16,576 bases of DNA from Burkholderiaceae bacterium (GCA_021166835.1 JAJPEN010000087.1:1-16576), one strand, 5' to 3'; positions 1-9,896 are shown, numbered from the stretch's first letter. Numbers and translations are program-made. The notes: a model not told the origin generated them from the sequence alone.

Positions 1-1738
<1,738 letters not shown>

Positions 1739-1743
1739 TACGG

Positions 1744-1773
1744 GGAACCGGGGGCGATGCGCTCCCGGGTTCC
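1744..1773 (+). terminator. Hairpin just after clpB, possible terminator
   Basis: Five bases after the clpB stop, GGAACCGGGGG (1744-1754) can pair with CTCCCGGGTTCC (1762-1773) around a 7-nt loop, with one bulged base and one G-T wobble. The position suits a transcription end, but no T-run follows, so it is not a canonical intrinsic terminator. Confidence 0.35.
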
Positions 1774-1781
1774 AGCAAAAG

Positions 1782-1807
1782 CGCCGTCCCGTCCCGTCGT
1801 GACGGCG
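1782..1807 (-). terminator. Possible minus-strand terminator hairpin
   Basis: On the minus strand CGCCGTC (7 bp) pairs with GACGGCG across a 12-nt loop and is followed at once by GCTTTTGC. The short T-run makes it the best candidate for ending transcription of the lipoprotein gene, but it sits about 230 nt past the stop codon and the tract has only four T. Confidence 0.3.
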
Positions 1808-2038
1808 GTGCAGTGGCTGCCGGCACAGCCCACGACCGGCATTCGCAGCAAAACGGATATCGACGAGGCCTTGGCCGAAGAGCGCGCCTGGTGATCGTCT
1901 TTTTCGACGGACATACGCCACCGCGCTGCGGAGTGCGGCGTTTCCGTCCGCGACACGATTTACGGGGGCAAAAGTGCTGCGTCATGCGGCGCTCTTCAGC
2001 GTATCGGATGCGTTGCTCGCGTAGCCAGCGGCCGCCCC

Positions 2039-2449
2039 TCACTCCCGCCTCACCGTCACCACATCCTCCCCACTGCCCACCGCATCGACCATCGTCACGG
2101 TGATCCGGTTGTCTCCCGGCGCCAGCGGAATCGCGCCGCTGTTCCAGTTGAGTCGATCGGCCGGGCAATCCCACACGGCGGAGATCTCGCCGCGAGTGCC
2201 ATTGGCATCGTTCGTCCAGAACATCGAGAACATTCCCGGCCGGCAGGTGACGATCGGCTGGATCGGCGTGCCACCGGTGCGCACCGATCCTGCGGGCAGG
2301 GCGGCCACGCCGCTCAGGATGATCACCTGCCCATGCGCCACCGGCGGCGCGTTGATCGAGATCGACAGACGGAAGTCGAGACCGCTGCCGCAGGCCGGCA
2401 GCAGTGCGACCAGCACGCAGAAGGACGCCGCGAGGAATGCGGATTTCAC
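2039..2449 (-). CDS. Predicted small lipoprotein, unknown function
   Basis: This is a 136-residue protein that I do not recognise as a named family. The N-terminus is a short basic start (MKS), a hydrophobic stretch and LLPACG, so lipid attachment at Cys20 after signal peptidase II cleavage is likely; Pro at -2 is a slight departure from the usual lipobox. The mature part, about 116 residues, reads as beta strands with an Ig-like or carbohydrate-binding feel (NNRITVTMVD-like end, GDNRITVTMVDAVGSGEDVV), and has two Cys (in VTCRP and WDCPAD) that could form a disulfide outside the cytoplasm. It is divergent from the hydrolase gene with only 41 bp between the starts and shares no operon. Function is open; the call of an exported lipoprotein is the supported part. 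Confidence 0.62.
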   Translation of the reverse strand: MKSAFLAASFCVLVALLPACGSGLDFRLSISINAPPVAHGQVIILSGVAALPAGSVRTGGTPIQPIVTCRPGMFSMFWTNDANGTRGEISAVWDCPADRLNWNSGAIPLAPGDNRITVTMVDAVGSGEDVVTVRRE

Positions 2450-2490
2450 GATCGCGCTACGCTACACCGGTCCTGCCATCCGGAGCACTC

Positions 2491-3036
2491 ATGAACACCG
2501 CGCTGCTGATCATCGACATCCAGAACGACTACTTCCCCGGCGGCGCGATGGAACTCGTCGGCGCCGACGCCGCTGCCGAGCGTGCCGCGAGCGTGCTCGC
2601 CGCGTTTCGCGCCAGGCGCTTGCCGGTGGTTCATGTGCAGCACCTGTCGGTGCGATCCGGAGCGACGTTCTTCCGTCCCGGCACCCCGGGCGCCGAGATC
2701 CACCCGCTCGTCGCGCCGCTTGCCGGCGAGACGGTGGTGCAGAAGCACTATCCGAACGCGTTTCGCGAAACGGGCCTGCTCGAGCACTTGCGAGGGAAGG
2801 GGATCGAGCGGCTGGTCATCATGGGGATGATGACGCACATGTGCATCGACACGTCGACGCGCGCCGCGGCCGATTCCGGGTTCGAGTGCGTGCTCGTGCA
2901 CGACGCATGTGCGACGCGCAATCTGTCCTACGATGGATATGAAGTTCCGGCGGCCCAGGTACAGACTGCGTTCGTTGCGGCGCTCAACGGAACTTTCGCG
3001 AAGGTGCAATCGGCGCAGTTGGCAGCGGGGGTGTGA
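2491..3036 (+). CDS. Isochorismatase-family cysteine hydrolase
   Basis: This 181-residue cytosolic protein has the length and fold pattern of the isochorismatase-like / nicotinamidase superfamily, which hydrolyses amide or enol-ether bonds through a Cys nucleophile. The expected triad is visible: Asp9 in LLIIDIQNDYF, Lys85 in VVQKHYPNAF and Cys118 in GMMTHMCIDTSTRAA, with the non-proline cis-peptide region just before the Cys. The ATG at 2491 is chosen because GGAG (2482-2485) sits five bases upstream and the protein then starts with the conserved first beta strand; a longer open frame from 2404 would overlap the lipoprotein gene. The true substrate cannot be read from the sequence. Isochorismate is unlikely, since no enterobactin-type or ArCP domain is present; amidase-like members such as nicotinamidase and ureidoacrylate hydrolase are equally possible. 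No operon partner is obvious. Confidence 0.9.
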   Translation: MNTALLIIDIQNDYFPGGAMELVGADAAAERAASVLAAFRARRLPVVHVQHLSVRSGATFFRPGTPGAEIHPLVAPLAGETVVQKHYPNAFRETGLLEHLRGKGIERLVIMGMMTHMCIDTSTRAAADSGFECVLVHDACATRNLSYDGYEVPAAQVQTAFVAALNGTFAKVQSAQLAAGV

Positions 3037-3045
3037 GGGCTGCGC

Positions 3046-3066
3046 AAGTGCGTGTGTAAGTGCGTG
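3046..3066. repeat. Short tandem duplication upstream of tex
   Basis: AAGTGCGTG occurs twice (3046-3054 and 3058-3066) with a 12-base period, giving a run of GTGCGTG-like steps right after the hydrolase gene. It is too short to assign a role; replication slippage would explain it. Confidence 0.4.
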
Positions 3067-3194
3067 CACGAGCGGCGCATGGTCGGCAGCTTCGATCAGG
3101 CGGGCTCGTCCACGATACCCGACAGGCGCACTGCGGCGCCCGTGATTGGGCATGGCAGAATCCGCGCCTTGCCGATCCGCCCGGAAAGAGCGCA

Positions 3195-5609
3195 ATGCAG
3201 TCAGTCCCTCCCGACGCCGCCTCCCGCATCGTCGTCCGTCTCGCCGAAGAGCTGTCGGTCCGCCCCGCTCAGGTAAACGCGACGATCGAACTGCTCGACT
3301 CCGGCGCCACCGTCCCTTTCGTCGCGCGCTACCGCAAGGAGGCCACCGGCGGCCTGGACGACACGCAGCTGCGTACGCTCGCCGAGCGCCTGACCTACCT
3401 GCGCGAGCTGGAGGAGCGCCGCGCCGCGATCCGCGCGAGCATCGCCGAGCAGGGCAAGCTCGACGACGCGCTCGCTGCGCAGATCGACGCGGCGGACACC
3501 AAGCAACGCCTCGAAGACCTCTACCTGCCCTACAAGCCGAAGCGCCGCACGCGTGCGCAGATCGCGCGCGAGGCAGGGCTCGAGCCGCTGGCCGATGCGT
3601 TGCTCGCCGATCCCACGCTCGACCCGCAGACGGAAGCCGCGCAGTACCTGCGAGCGCCCGACGGGAACGGCGAGCACGGCGTGGCCGACGCGAAGGCCGC
3701 GCTCGACGGCGCGCGCGACATCCTCGCCGAGCGCTTCGCCGAGCGGGCCGACGTGTTGGATGCGCTGCGCGAGCGGATGTGGAACGAGGGCTGGGTCGCG
3801 GCGAAGGTTTTCGAGGGCAAGGAGGCCGAGGGCGAGAAGTTCCGCGACTGGTTCGACCACGCCGAGCCGATCGCGAAGATGCCCTCGCACCGGGCACTGG
3901 CGCTCTTTCGCGGGCGGCAGCAGGGCGTTTTGTCGCTGAAGCTGCAGCTCGAGGCGTCGATCGAAGAGCAGGTGCCGCATCCGAACGTCGTGCGGCTCGC
4001 CGGCATCGTCGGGCTCGCTTCGTCGGTGGCGGCGGCGCGCGCCGATGCGGCGGCGCCGGCGCGACCCGCCGACGCCTGGCTCGCCGACGTCTGCCGCTGG
4101 TGCTGGCGCGTGAAGCTGCTTCCGCAGCTCGAGACCGAGCTGTTCGGCCGCCTGCGCGAAGCCGCGGAGACCGAGGCGATCCGCGTCTTCGGCGCGAACC
4201 TGAAGGATCTGCTGCTCGCCGCGCCGGCCGGCGCCCGCACGGCGATCGGCCTGGATCCGGGATTGCGCACCGGCGTGAAGGTCGGCGTGGTCGATGCCAC
4301 CGGCAAGCTCGTCGACACCGCCACGATCTACCCGCACGAGCCGCGCCGCGACTACGACGCTTCCATTGCGACGCTCGCCGCGCTGGCGAAGAAACATTCC
4401 GTCGCGCTCGTCGCCATCGGCAACGGCACCGCCTCGCGCGAAACCGACAGGCTCGTCGCCGACCTGATGAAGCGGCATCCGGAGCTGAACCTGCGCAAGC
4501 TCGTCGTCTCCGAGGCCGGCGCTTCAGTCTACTCGGCGAGCGAGCTCGCCGCGAAGGAGTTTCCCGATCTCGACGTGAGCCTGCGCGGCGCAGTCTCGAT
4601 CGCGCGCCGCCTGCAGGATCCGCTCGCCGAGCTGGTGAAGATCGACCCGAAGTCGATCGGCGTCGGCCAGTACCAGCACGACGTGAACCAGCGCGCGCTC
4701 GCGCGCCAGCTCGATGCGGTGGTCGAGGACTGCGTGAACGCGGTCGGCGTCGACGTCAACATCGCCTCGGCGCCGCTGCTCGCGCGCGTGTCGGGCCTGG
4801 GCGCCTCGGTCGCGCAGCGCATCGTCGACCATCGCGACGCGCATGGCGCGTTCCCCAGCCGCGAGGCGCTGAAGCAGGTGCGCTCCTTCGGCGACAAGGC
4901 TTTCGAGCAGGCGGCCGGGTTCCTGCGCATTCGCGACGGCGAGAATCCGCTCGACGCTTCCGCCGTGCACCCGGAGGCGTATCCGGTCGTGCAGCGCATC
5001 CTCGAGAAGGCGCAGAAGAGCGCGCGCGAGCTGATCGGCAATCGCGAAGCGCTGCGCCGGCTCGAAGCGCGCGCCTTCGTCGACGAGCGCTTCGGCGAGC
5101 CCACCGTGCGCGACATCCTCGCCGAACTGGAAAAGCCGGGGCGCGATCCGCGCGGCGAGTTCGTCACCGCGTCCTTTCACGAGGGCATCGAGAAGATCGC
5201 CGACCTGAAGCCCGGGATGAAACTGCAGGGTGTCGTGACGAACGTGGCGAACTTCGGTGCCTTCGTCGACGTCGGCGTGCATCAGGACGGGCTCGTGCAC
5301 GTCTCCGAGCTGGCCGACCGCTTCGTCAAGGATCCGCGCGAAGTCGTGAAGGCGGGGCAGGTGGTGTCGGTTACGGTGCTCGAGGTCGATGCGCAGCGCA
5401 AGCGGATCGCGCTGTCGATGAAGAGCGCAGCGAAGCCGGAGCGCGGGATGGGTGCGCGGGCGGAAGCGGGACGCCGGCCCGCGGCCGGGAACGAAGGCCG
5501 GGGGAGCGATCGGCGTTCGTCCGGCACGAACCCGCGCGATGCCGGATCACGCGGCGGGCAGCCGCAGACGGCGCTGGGCGATGCGTTGCAGCGTGCGTTG
5601 AAGCGGTAG
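3195..5609 (+). CDS. tex: Tex family RNA-binding transcription accessory protein
   Basis: This is an 804-residue homologue of E. coli Tex/YhgF (about 773). Tex binds nucleic acid and affects transcription; its exact role is still debated. Domains in order: helical N-terminal region with the hallmark [21 protein letters not shown] and [14 protein letters not shown]; YqgF/RNase H-like domain from about residue 345 ([20 protein letters not shown], Asp354) through [11 protein letters not shown]; the highly conserved [13 protein letters not shown] to [13 protein letters not shown] block; helix-hairpin-helix pair around 510-590; and an S1 RNA-binding domain around 675-745 ([28 protein letters not shown], split here by residues seen in the frame). 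The last 55 or so residues are a low-complexity Arg/Gly/Pro-rich tail. The ATG at 3195 follows GGAAAGAG (3183-3190) and matches the family N-terminus; upstream in-frame starts add only Arg-rich unrelated sequence. It stands alone on the plus strand and faces panE. Confidence 0.96.
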   Translation: MQSVPPDAASRIVVRLAEELSVRPAQVNATIELLDSGATVPFVARYRKEATGGLDDTQLRTLAERLTYLRELEERRAAIRASIAEQGKLDDALAAQIDAADTKQRLEDLYLPYKPKRRTRAQIAREAGLEPLADALLADPTLDPQTEAAQYLRAPDGNGEHGVADAKAALDGARDILAERFAERADVLDALRERMWNEGWVAAKVFEGKEAEGEKFRDWFDHAEPIAKMPSHRALALFRGRQQGVLSLKLQLEASIEEQVPHPNVVRLAGIVGLASSVAAARADAAAPARPADAWLADVCRWCWRVKLLPQLETELFGRLREAAETEAIRVFGANLKDLLLAAPAGARTAIGLDPGLRTGVKVGVVDATGKLVDTATIYPHEPRRDYDASIATLAALAKKHSVALVAIGNGTASRETDRLVADLMKRHPELNLRKLVVSEAGASVYSASELAAKEFPDLDVSLRGAVSIARRLQDPLAELVKIDPKSIGVGQYQHDVNQRALARQLDAVVEDCVNAVGVDVNIASAPLLARVSGLGASVAQRIVDHRDAHGAFPSREALKQVRSFGDKAFEQAAGFLRIRDGENPLDASAVHPEAYPVVQRILEKAQKSARELIGNREALRRLEARAFVDERFGEPTVRDILAELEKPGRDPRGEFVTASFHEGIEKIADLKPGMKLQGVVTNVANFGAFVDVGVHQDGLVHVSELADRFVKDPREVVKAGQVVSVTVLEVDAQRKRIALSMKSAAKPERGMGARAEAGRRPAAGNEGRGSDRRSSGTNPRDAGSRGGQPQTALGDALQRALKR

Positions 5610-5686
5610 GGGTGCCGGATCCGGGCGCGTGGTCCGGCCGCGCCGTTCGGGCGAGCAACCGGTGGCTGCAGAGCGCGGCGTTTTCG

Positions 5687-5713
5687 TTTCCGCAATCGAC
5701 GACGCAGCGGAAA
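5687..5713. other. Inverted repeat between tex and panE
   Basis: TTTCCGC (5687-5693) and GCGGAAA (5707-5713) form a 7-bp stem with a 13-nt loop in the 153-bp convergent gap. There is no T-run after it on either strand, so a role as a shared terminator is only a guess. A perfect 10-bp palindrome, CCGGATCCGG, lies at 5615-5624 just after the tex stop. Confidence 0.3.
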
Positions 5714-5762
5714 ATGCAGCAATTCGCGGCGCGCGGAGTTCCGGCGCCGTGCTGCGCGACGA

Positions 5763-6761
5763 TCATGGGTTGTGGCGCACCACCGACCGCTCCAGCAGCC
5801 GCACCAGCGTCGTCAGCACCCGGTTCGTCGGCGTCGTCACGCCGAGGGCTGCGCCGCGGCCCACCACGTAGCCGTTCAGCGAATCGATCTCGGTACGTCG
5901 GCCGTTGGCAAGGTCCTGCTCCATCGACGAGCTGGCTTCGCGCATCGCTTCGCCCAGCCGCATCGCGGCGTCGTAGTGCGCGGAGGCATCCGCGAGCGGT
6001 ACGCCATCGGCCCGCGCCACCGCCACGCATTCCTCGATCGTCTCGCGCATCATTGCGCGCACGTCGGCGTCGTCGATGATCGCTCCATAGCGCGAGCGGC
6101 CCAGCGCCGAGATCGCGTTGTACGCGCAATTCATCACCAGCTTGTCCCACAGCGCCGGCCGCACGTCGGCTTCGACCCGGCAGGGCACCCCGGCGCGCTC
6201 GAAGAGACGCGCGATCGCGAGCGTGCGCGGGGAGGGCGAGGCTTCCGCGGCCTGGGCTCCCGCAGGCGTCGCGTCCGCGCTCCGCTCCGGCGACGGACGG
6301 CCGCACTCGCCGACCACCAGGTCGCCGCGCCCCGAATGCCGCAGGTGCCCGAGTCCCGTCATCGCGGCGGCGACGTAGACGACCGCGCCGAGCGCGTCGA
6401 TTCCGACGTGGCGCATCCGCTCGACGTTGTCGACGCCGTTCTGCAGGCTCACGACGATGGCGCCGGGGCGCAGCAGCGGCGCGATCTGCCGGGCCGCGGC
6501 GTCGGTGTCACGCGTCTTCACGCAGAAGAGCACGACGTCGGCATCGCGGATCGCTTCCGGACGGGTGTCGGTGTCGATGCGCACGCGGTGCTGCACACCG
6601 ACGCTGTCGAACAGCAGTCCGTCGCGGCGGATCGCGTCCATGTGCGCGGCGCGCCCGATCAGCGTGACCGGCGCGCCCGCTTCGGCCAGCTTCGCGCCGA
6701 AATAGCAGCCGACGGCGCCGGCGCCGAAGACGACGGTACGCGGCCAGGAGGTGTCTTGCAT
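5763..6761 (-). CDS. panE: 2-dehydropantoate 2-reductase (ketopantoate reductase)
   Basis: This 332-residue protein should reduce ketopantoate to pantoate with NADPH, a cytosolic step of pantothenate and coenzyme A synthesis. The N-terminal Rossmann motif is GAGAVG (13-18). Family residues are in place: Lys82 in FCVKTRDTD, Asn108 in LQNGVDN, and the C-terminal domain signature KLVMNCAYNAISAL with Lys207, Asn211 and Asn215, followed by GRRTEIDSLNGYVV and GVTTPTN. Between about 154 and 178 there is an Ala/Pro/Ser-rich insertion that E. coli PanE lacks. The ATG at 6761 starts five residues before the nucleotide-binding strand; no strong ribosome binding site precedes it, so the start is moderately certain. 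No other pantothenate gene is nearby. Paralogues of this family with other 2-oxoacid substrates exist, so the substrate is inferred. It lies 43 bp after vapC on the same strand and might receive read-through. Confidence 0.88.
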   Translation of the reverse strand: MQDTSWPRTVVFGAGAVGCYFGAKLAEAGAPVTLIGRAAHMDAIRRDGLLFDSVGVQHRVRIDTDTRPEAIRDADVVLFCVKTRDTDAAARQIAPLLRPGAIVVSLQNGVDNVERMRHVGIDALGAVVYVAAAMTGLGHLRHSGRGDLVVGECGRPSPERSADATPAGAQAAEASPSPRTLAIARLFERAGVPCRVEADVRPALWDKLVMNCAYNAISALGRSRYGAIIDDADVRAMMRETIEECVAVARADGVPLADASAHYDAAMRLGEAMREASSSMEQDLANGRRTEIDSLNGYVVGRGAALGVTTPTNRVLTTLVRLLERSVVRHNP

Positions 6762-6804
6762 GTTGGAATGAACGGGGATCGTGAGGGAGAATCGAAGCGT
6801 GTTT

Positions 6805-7221
6805 CTAGCCCGGCTCGTGCAAGGCCAGCGGCAGCGCCCGGCGAAATGCGTTGAAGTCTCGATCCACCGTGTAGATCGGTAGCTCACGCCGCAGCGCGAC
6901 AGCGCAGAGCAGGAAATCGGTGTTCGAGCCCCGGATGCCGCGGGCCCTGCAACGGTTGAAGCATTCCGCCGCGAATTCGTAGTCCTCCCGTCGGAGCTCG
7001 AGGTCGGCGAACACGGCGAGCCGATCCCGCAGCATCGCGAACTGGGCTTCCCGACGGATTCCGGACAGAAGCTCCTGGCGGACGGCACCGACGAGAACTA
7101 CGCGATCCTCGCGGATCAGACCTCGCAACTCCTGCTCGTGAAGCTGTTCCTCGAGCGAAATCGCGCCTTGCGGACGCCTGAGCGCAATCGACCACACCGG
7201 GGTGTCGACGAGTACGTTCAC
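6805..7221 (-). CDS. vapC: VapC-type PIN-domain ribonuclease toxin
   Basis: This 138-residue PIN-domain protein is the toxin of a type II toxin-antitoxin pair; VapC enzymes are Mg-dependent RNases, several of which cut tRNA or the sarcin-ricin loop. The acidic active-site residues expected of the family are all present: Asp6 in LVDTPVWS, Glu50 in VRQELLSG, Asp102 in SNTDFLLCAVA, and Asp120/Asp122 in TVDRDF. It therefore looks catalytically intact. The start is GTG at 7221, overlapping the vapB stop as GTGA, which couples translation of toxin to antitoxin; an upstream start is excluded by vapB. Length is normal for the family. The RNA target cannot be predicted. Confidence 0.9.
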   Translation of the reverse strand: MNVLVDTPVWSIALRRPQGAISLEEQLHEQELRGLIREDRVVLVGAVRQELLSGIRREAQFAMLRDRLAVFADLELRREDYEFAAECFNRCRARGIRGSNTDFLLCAVALRRELPIYTVDRDFNAFRRALPLALHEPG

Positions 7222-7418
7222 CTTTTCTTCCGTTGCGCTTTGTAGTCGTAGTCCCGATCGATGTCGATCGTACCGAAGAGCTCGGTGATCGCCTGACGCT
7301 TGCGCTTCTCGACGTATTCCTCCAGCGCCGCCGTCACGGCCGCCTTCTTCGTCCGCTCCCCGCTGAGCCGTCGCACTTCCTCGATGAGTTCGTCGTCGAG
7401 CGCCAGGTTCGTAGCCAT
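7218..7418 (-). CDS. vapB: VapB-type antitoxin
   Basis: This is a 66-residue partner of the adjacent toxin. The N-terminal part (MATNLALDDELIEEVRRLSG then KKAAVTAALEEYVEKRK) fits a ribbon-helix-helix DNA-binding dimer domain. The C-terminal part, ITELFGTIDIDRDYDYKAQR, is the extended tail that in this VapB group wraps and blocks the PIN active site. The ATG at 7418 is chosen because it gives the family's usual N-terminus; an in-frame ATG at 7436 would add six unrelated residues. The weak GTGAGA lies about eight bases upstream. The gene is first in a two-gene operon with the toxin and is presumably autoregulated. It is divergent from the decarboxylase gene. Confidence 0.88.
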   Translation of the reverse strand: MATNLALDDELIEEVRRLSGERTKKAAVTAALEEYVEKRKRQAITELFGTIDIDRDYDYKAQRKKR

Positions 7419-7435
7419 GTGTCGAATCTCACACA
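7418..7435 (-). promoter_or_regulatory. Possible VapB(C) operator at the vapB start
   Basis: TGTGT (7418-7422) and ACACA (7431-7435) form an inverted repeat with an 8-base gap overlapping the vapB start codon, and further GTGT motifs follow to 7452. VapB antitoxins commonly bind such repeats to repress their own operon. The half-sites are only five bases, so this is a weak call. Confidence 0.25.
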
Positions 7436-7575
7436 TTGTCGAGTGTCAGTGTACGAGCCTGGGTTCCTGCCGGCAAACGCGATCCATCCCGGCGCGCCGT
7501 CCCTGGTCGAGCCACGTGCGTTGCGCCCCCGGCACGTCTCCGCTGATTCCCCGGGCCCTCGCGGCGCCCCGGTCT

Positions 7576-7581
7576 TATGAT
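7576..7581 (+). promoter_or_regulatory. Possible -10 box for the decarboxylase gene
   Basis: TATGAT differs from the sigma-70 consensus at one base and lies 61 bases before the ATG at 7643. No acceptable -35 box is found at the right distance (GGGCCC there), so activator dependence or another promoter is possible. Confidence 0.25.
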
Positions 7582-7642
7582 TCTCGCCTCACAACGCCCC
7601 GGCGCCCACCGACCTCCCCGCATCCCCCGAAGGCCCCATCCG

Positions 7643-9889
7643 ATGCAATTCCGTTTCCCCATCGTCGTCATCGACGAGGACTGGCGCGCCGATTCCGCCA
7701 GCGGCCTGGGCATCCGCGCGCTCGCCAAGGCGATCGAGGAGCAGCACTGGGAAGTGGTGGGCGGCTTCACCTACACCGACGTGTCGATGGTGGCCAACCA
7801 GGCAGCACGCGCCTCGGCCTTCATCGTGTCGATCGACGACGAGGAGCTGGGCGAGGATCCCACCGTCGAGCCGGCGGCGGTCACCGAGCTGCGCAAGTTC
7901 ATCACCGAGACGCGCCGCCGAAACGCCGACATCCCGATCTTCCTCTTCGGCGAGACGCGCACCTCGCAGCACATCCCGAACGAGATCCTGCGCGAACTGC
8001 ACGGCTTCATCCACATGTTCGAGGACACGCCGGAGTTCGTCGCGCGCTACATCATCCGCGAGGCGACGAACTACCTGAACTCGCTCGCGCCGCCGTTCTT
8101 CAAGGCGCTGGTGAACTACGCGCACGACGGCTCGTACTCGTGGCACTGCCCGGGGCACTCGGGCGGCGTGGCGTTCCTGAAGAGCCCGGTGGGGCAGATG
8201 TTCCACCAGTTCTTCGGCGAGAACATGCTGCGCGCCGACGTGTGCAACGCGGTGGACGAGCTGGGGCAGCTGCTCGATCACACCGGGCCGGTGGCGGCCT
8301 CCGAGCGCAACGCGGCGCGCATCTTCAATACCGATCACCTGTTCTTCGTGACCAACGGCACGTCCACGTCGAACAAGATCGTCTGGCACGCAACCGTGGG
8401 CAACAACGACGTCGTGCTGGTCGATCGCAACTGCCACAAGTCGATCCTGCACGCGATCACGATGACCGGGACGATCCCGATCTTCCTGCAGCCCACGCGC
8501 AATCACCTGGGCATCATCGGGCCGATTCCGCTCGAGGAGTTCGACCCGGCGAACATCCAGCGCAAGATCGACGCGAATCCGCTGATCGCCGACAAGAGCG
8601 CGCGCCCTCGCGTGATGACGATCACGCAGTCGACCTACGACGGCGTGGTCTACAACGTGGAGATGCTCAAGCGCACGCTGGGCGACTACATCGAGAACCT
8701 GCACTTCGACGAGGCGTGGCTGCCGCACGCAGCGTTCCACTCGTTCTATCACGAGTTCCACGCGATCGGACCGGACCGCCCGCGCAGCGCCGACACGATG
8801 ATCTTCTCGACGCAGTCCACGCACAAGCTGCTCGCCGGGCTGTCGCAGGCCTCGCAGATCCTCGTGCAGGACCCGGTCAACCGCAAGCTCGACCGGCACC
8901 GCTTCAACGAAGCGTTCCTGATGCACACGTCCACCAGTCCGCAGTACGCGATCATCGCCTCGTGCGACGTCGCCGCCGCGATGATGGAGCCGCCGGGCGG
9001 CACCGCGCTCGTCGAGGAGTCGATCTTCGAGTCCCTCGAGTTTCGCCGCGCGATGCGCAAGGTGGACGACGAGTACGGCTCCGACTGGTGGTTCAAGGTG
9101 TGGGGACCGCGCGATCTCGTCGACAACGGTATCGGCCGGCGCGAGGGCTGGTACCTGCGCTCGAACGACAAGTGGCACGGCTTCGGCAGGCTCGCCACGC
9201 ACTTCACGATGCTCGATCCGATCAAGGCGACGATCGTCACGCCGGGCCTGGACATGAACGGCAAGTTCGCGCCGTCGGGCATCCCCGCGTCGATCGTCAC
9301 CAAGTACCTGGCCGAGCACGGCGTCGTCGTCGAGAAGACGGGGCTCTACTCGTTCTTCGTGATGTTCACGATCGGCATCACGAAGGGCCGCTGGAACACG
9401 CTCGTCACCGAGCTGCAGCAGTTCAAGACCGACTACGACACGAACCAGCCGCTGTGGCGCGTGATGCCCGAGTTCGTGCAGGCGCATCCGGCCTACGAGC
9501 GCATCGGCCTGCGCGATCTCGCCTCGCAGATCCACGAGCAGTACCGCCGCTACGGCATCGCGCGTGTCACCACCGAGATGTACCTGTCGAACATGCAACC
9601 TGCGATGCGCCCGTCGGAAGCCTTCGAGTGCCTGGCGCACCGCCGCGTCGAGCGCGTGCCGATCGACGATCTGGAAGGGCGCATCACGACGATGCTCGTC
9701 ACGCCGTATCCGCCGGGCATTCCGCTGCTGATTCCCGGCGAGCGCTTCAACAAGCCGATCGTCGAGTACCTGAAGTTCGCGCGCGACTTCAATGCGCGCT
9801 TCCCCGGCTTCGAAACCGACGTGCACGGGCTCGTGGTCGAGCTGGAGGGCGGGATGCTGCGGTATTACGTGGACTGCGTGCGCGACTGA
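7643..9889 (+). CDS. PLP-dependent arginine/lysine/ornithine decarboxylase
   Basis: This 748-residue enzyme belongs to the fold-type I bacterial Orn/Lys/Arg decarboxylases, which make agmatine, cadaverine or putrescine plus CO2 in the cytosol. An N-terminal receiver-like wing domain covers about 1-130 (IVVIDEDW, SAFIVSIDDEEL). The PLP domain shows WHCPGHSGGVAF (167-178), the phosphate-binding NGTSTSNK (238-245), HFDEAW with Asp356 for the pyridine nitrogen, and STHKLLAG with the Schiff-base Lys395. The C-terminal domain contains VTPYPPGIPLLIPGER. The length is closest to biodegradative arginine decarboxylase (about 755) rather than LdcC or SpeC (about 710), but the substrate-side segment LPHAAFHSFYHEFHAIG differs from the E. 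coli enzymes, so specificity is left open. The ATG at 7643 has GAAGG (7629-7633) nine bases upstream. No antiporter gene is next to it, unlike acid-resistance systems. Confidence 0.93.
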   Translation: MQFRFPIVVIDEDWRADSASGLGIRALAKAIEEQHWEVVGGFTYTDVSMVANQAARASAFIVSIDDEELGEDPTVEPAAVTELRKFITETRRRNADIPIFLFGETRTSQHIPNEILRELHGFIHMFEDTPEFVARYIIREATNYLNSLAPPFFKALVNYAHDGSYSWHCPGHSGGVAFLKSPVGQMFHQFFGENMLRADVCNAVDELGQLLDHTGPVAASERNAARIFNTDHLFFVTNGTSTSNKIVWHATVGNNDVVLVDRNCHKSILHAITMTGTIPIFLQPTRNHLGIIGPIPLEEFDPANIQRKIDANPLIADKSARPRVMTITQSTYDGVVYNVEMLKRTLGDYIENLHFDEAWLPHAAFHSFYHEFHAIGPDRPRSADTMIFSTQSTHKLLAGLSQASQILVQDPVNRKLDRHRFNEAFLMHTSTSPQYAIIASCDVAAAMMEPPGGTALVEESIFESLEFRRAMRKVDDEYGSDWWFKVWGPRDLVDNGIGRREGWYLRSNDKWHGFGRLATHFTMLDPIKATIVTPGLDMNGKFAPSGIPASIVTKYLAEHGVVVEKTGLYSFFVMFTIGITKGRWNTLVTELQQFKTDYDTNQPLWRVMPEFVQAHPAYERIGLRDLASQIHEQYRRYGIARVTTEMYLSNMQPAMRPSEAFECLAHRRVERVPIDDLEGRITTMLVTPYPPGIPLLIPGERFNKPIVEYLKFARDFNARFPGFETDVHGLVVELEGGMLRYYVDCVRD

Positions 9890-9896
9890 AGGCGCC

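Larger units (their letters stand above)
1739..2038. other. 300-bp intergenic stretch without a convincing gene
   Basis: This lies between the end of clpB and the end of the minus-strand lipoprotein gene, so it is convergent. Open frames crossing it are Arg/Pro/Gly-rich, have no family-like segment and no good ribosome binding site, and look like GC-driven chance frames. It holds three hairpin-forming segments. One follows clpB (1744-1773). One is 1782-1807, CGCCGTC pairing with GACGGCG; read on the minus strand it is followed by GC and then TTTT, so it could end the lipoprotein transcript. The third is an interrupted stem at 1906-1948 (GACGG/CCGTC, ACGCC/GGCGT, CCGC/GCGG). None is a clear intrinsic terminator and no promoter stands out. 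Confidence 0.5.

Noticed and set aside
3133..3161. tex promoter with CAGAAT as -10
   Set aside because: The base run at the proper -35 distance (GCGGCG) does not resemble a -35 box, and CAGAAT itself is a weak match.
3201..4478. Long antisense frames over tex
   Set aside because: Composition and lack of motifs mark them as shadows of the sense gene in GC-rich DNA.
3146..6079. 977-residue open frame overlapping tex in another frame
   Set aside because: Extreme Arg/Ala/Gly content with no recognisable domain; tex matches its family over its whole length.
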